DNA of 52,667 bases, taken from the NCBI RefSeq assembly GCF_000003605.2, contig NW_003116452.1, forward strand, positions 871,664-924,330. Direction: 5' to 3'. Of this stretch, positions 51,228-52,667 are shown one piece after another; position 1 is the stretch's first letter; the number at the start of each line of letters is the position of its first letter. Source of the stretch: Saccoglossus kowalevskii (Eukaryota > Hemichordata > Enteropneusta > Harrimaniidae). Under the pieces are notes generated by a model. That model ran no database searches. It was not told where the DNA came from and worked only from the letters and a program-made list of their open reading frames with translations. Both the position numbers and the translations under genes were made by a program.

Positions 51228-51790
51228 GTCCGTGTGTTCGTGCATGTGTCAATCAAACTTCACACATACATCATACATAATATTATACATATGCACATCA
51301 CTTTCACAATCTCATTCAAGATGGCAGAATGGTGGCCATTTTTGTGCTAAAAAATCATCAAAATCAAGCATTTATGGATGTATTTTGTTTAAACTTGGTA
51401 CATACATTGGACATTATGAGACCTTGATGCACATTTTTATTTTTCAGATCCAATTTAAAATAGCTGGTTGTTTTCATAAATGCAGTTCTAGTGCCATACC
51501 TCTGCCAAGTTTTGACTGATTATGATCAAATTTTATATATTCATTATACATCATGACATAGATATATTGGTTTGACTATCTGATTTAAAATGGCCAAATG
51601 CCAGTCATCAAAAATCAAGCATTTTTGACATTCCAGAACTGGATCTTGGTGTTTATGGATGGATTTTGATCAAACTTGGTACATACATTAGAGATTATTG
51701 GTTCCTGATGCACATCATTTTACTTTTCAGATCGGATTCAAAATGGCTGACTGGCGGCCATTTTGTTTTAATTAATGCTGTTCCAGAATA
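51228..51790. repeat. Diverged tandem repeat with GGCCATTTT modules
   Basis: About four diverged units of roughly 140 bp. Recurring blocks are AAATCAAGCATTT, AAACTTGGTACATACATT, TGATGCACAT, TTTCAGATC and ATGGC-GA-TGG-GGCCATTTT. The best pair is 51350-51475 against 51608-51745. Similar ATGGC/GGCCAT repeats are common in marine invertebrate genomes. It lies in FKBP intron 2. Confidence 0.65.
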
Positions 51791-52058
51791 ATATTTCTCA
51801 ATATGGACAAGTACTCGTTTGACGATCAGATACAAGATGTCAATCATTTTAATGTTAAAAAAAATCATCATAATCAAGCATTATCTTCTGGATTCATACT
51901 TCTGACATGTTTATGTTTCAACTATATTACTATAAACAAAATTATACATCTTCAATTTGATAACATGTGTGGTTGTAAATCTGCAACTAAACTTTTTAGT
52001 TTTTTTTTTTTACGCGGACATTGCATGTTCTTATCAGTAAGTTTTCTTCTGTTGACAG

Positions 52059-52216
52059 ATGTCAAGAAACTTAGTAGTCCATTGGTGTCCATCATGGTGA
52101 AACATGAAAAGGCAGAATTTCTAATTTGTACTCTTGAATATGGTAAACTTGTCCAGCAACCTTTAAGCTTGAACTTCACAGAGGGAGAAGAAGTCACTTC
52201 TTTATTGAAGGAACAG
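52059..52216 (+). CDS. Nucleoplasmin-like FKBP, exon 3
   Basis: Acceptor TTCTGTTGACAG and donor GTAACT frame 158 bases that continue the phase of exon 2 and end in phase 0. It encodes residues 35-87: VKKLSSPLVSIMVKHEKAEF, then LICTLEYGKLVQQPLSLNFT and EGEEVTSLLKEQ. The pattern F-ICTL, then Q-PL-LNF-EGEEV matches the middle and late strands of the nucleoplasmin fold as found in nuclear FKBPs. The last strand (usually ending in LTGY-) and the isomerase domain must lie on exons beyond the window. Translation past the donor is unlike the family. Confidence 0.85.
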
Positions 52217-52667
52217 GTAACTATTGTCATCGCTCTCGCTATGGACATGGTAATTCAAGCGTATACCGATATGATATAGCTGATGTACACTAATCTCGTG
52301 CAATTTCCGTTCACGAAAAAGTCTTGGAGCAAAGCACTTTAAATTTTCTTCTAATTCTTGTATTGCTCAGCACTGATTCATTAACCTTTTTACCACCAAA
52401 CTTTATCAAGAAAATTTGTTTCTTATATTCTTCAATATTTCTAGAAATGAACCCTAATTTTGGAGCCAACAGACAAAATTTTTGTCCCAATTTTCGGAAG
52501 GAAAGTACAGACTATATATAAACAGGACTATTTTGTGAATTTGTGATGAAAAGAGGGAACTAGTGGTCAAAAGGTTAACAGGAAAATACTTAGTTTAATC
52601 AATCAGACTGTGCAGTGATCATTGAATGTTGAAATGTGAATAGAAGTGCTGTATAGTATGTATTATG
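52217..52667 (+). other. FKBP gene intron 3, partial
   Basis: Starts with donor GTAACT and runs to the window edge. I find no reading segment resembling the end of a nucleoplasmin domain. A pyrimidine-rich TATTTCTAG near 52443 is followed by sequence that does not fit the family. Confidence 0.55.

Larger units (their letters stand above)
47907..52058 (+). other. FKBP gene intron 2, with nested repeats
   Basis: A 4,152-base intron between donor GTAAGC and acceptor TTGACAG. It holds an orphan helix-turn-helix reading frame (48242-48508), a convergent minus-strand frame (48519-48881), two hairpins (49985-50109) and a diverged tandem repeat with GGCCATTTT modules (51228-51790). Phase shows that the helix-turn-helix frame cannot be an FKBP exon: joined to exon 2 at its best acceptor it meets a stop at once. 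Confidence 0.7.

Overview
The window is AT-rich animal nuclear DNA, almost certainly from a marine invertebrate. The evidence is a canonical FoxQ2 forkhead gene, a second FoxQ2-like gene, a split gene with animal-type splice sites, many minisatellites, short inverted-repeat elements, and no operon structure. I cannot fix the phylum from sequence alone. FoxQ2 multiplication is known in spiralians, amphioxus and hemichordates, and the short repeats resemble types I associate with molluscs and brachiopods, but that is a weak hint.

Layout. Positions 1-3410 are two adjoining tandem-repeat arrays (25-bp and 38-bp units). From 3.4 to 13.8 kb I see no gene, only microsatellite and a possible short retroposon. 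FoxQ2 copy A is a single-exon 418-residue gene at 13994-15250 (+). From 16 to 40 kb there is no recognisable gene. This stretch holds a 26-bp minisatellite at about 19.9-20.85 kb, two inverted copies of a dispersed repeat (20.9-21.07 and 36.72-36.89 kb), a (TA)n tract running into a 334-base assembly gap, and a long (TTTA)n tract. FoxQ2-like copy B is a single-exon 302-residue gene at 40191-41099 (+), with a TATA box and a good poly(A) signal. At 46561 a nucleoplasmin-like FKBP gene begins (+). Its first three coding exons (46561-46570, 47814-47906, 52059-52216) are in the window and it runs off the right edge.

The two Fox genes share orientation, single-exon structure, an eh1-type repressor motif after the forkhead domain and a C-terminal WQ-T-SR motif, so they look like ancient tandem paralogues. 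FoxQ2 proteins typically act in anterior/apical ectoderm patterning. The FKBP gene is an unrelated nuclear chaperone-type neighbour.

The most unusual non-coding signals are three. The 26-bp minisatellite carries, on its minus strand, over thirty perfect 5' splice-site consensus 9-mers. Seven exact GAGGGCGC cores, which resemble the CTCF core, cluster in 8 kb around FoxQ2 copy B. A 40-nt block of near identity joins the two Fox genes inside otherwise diverged DNA.
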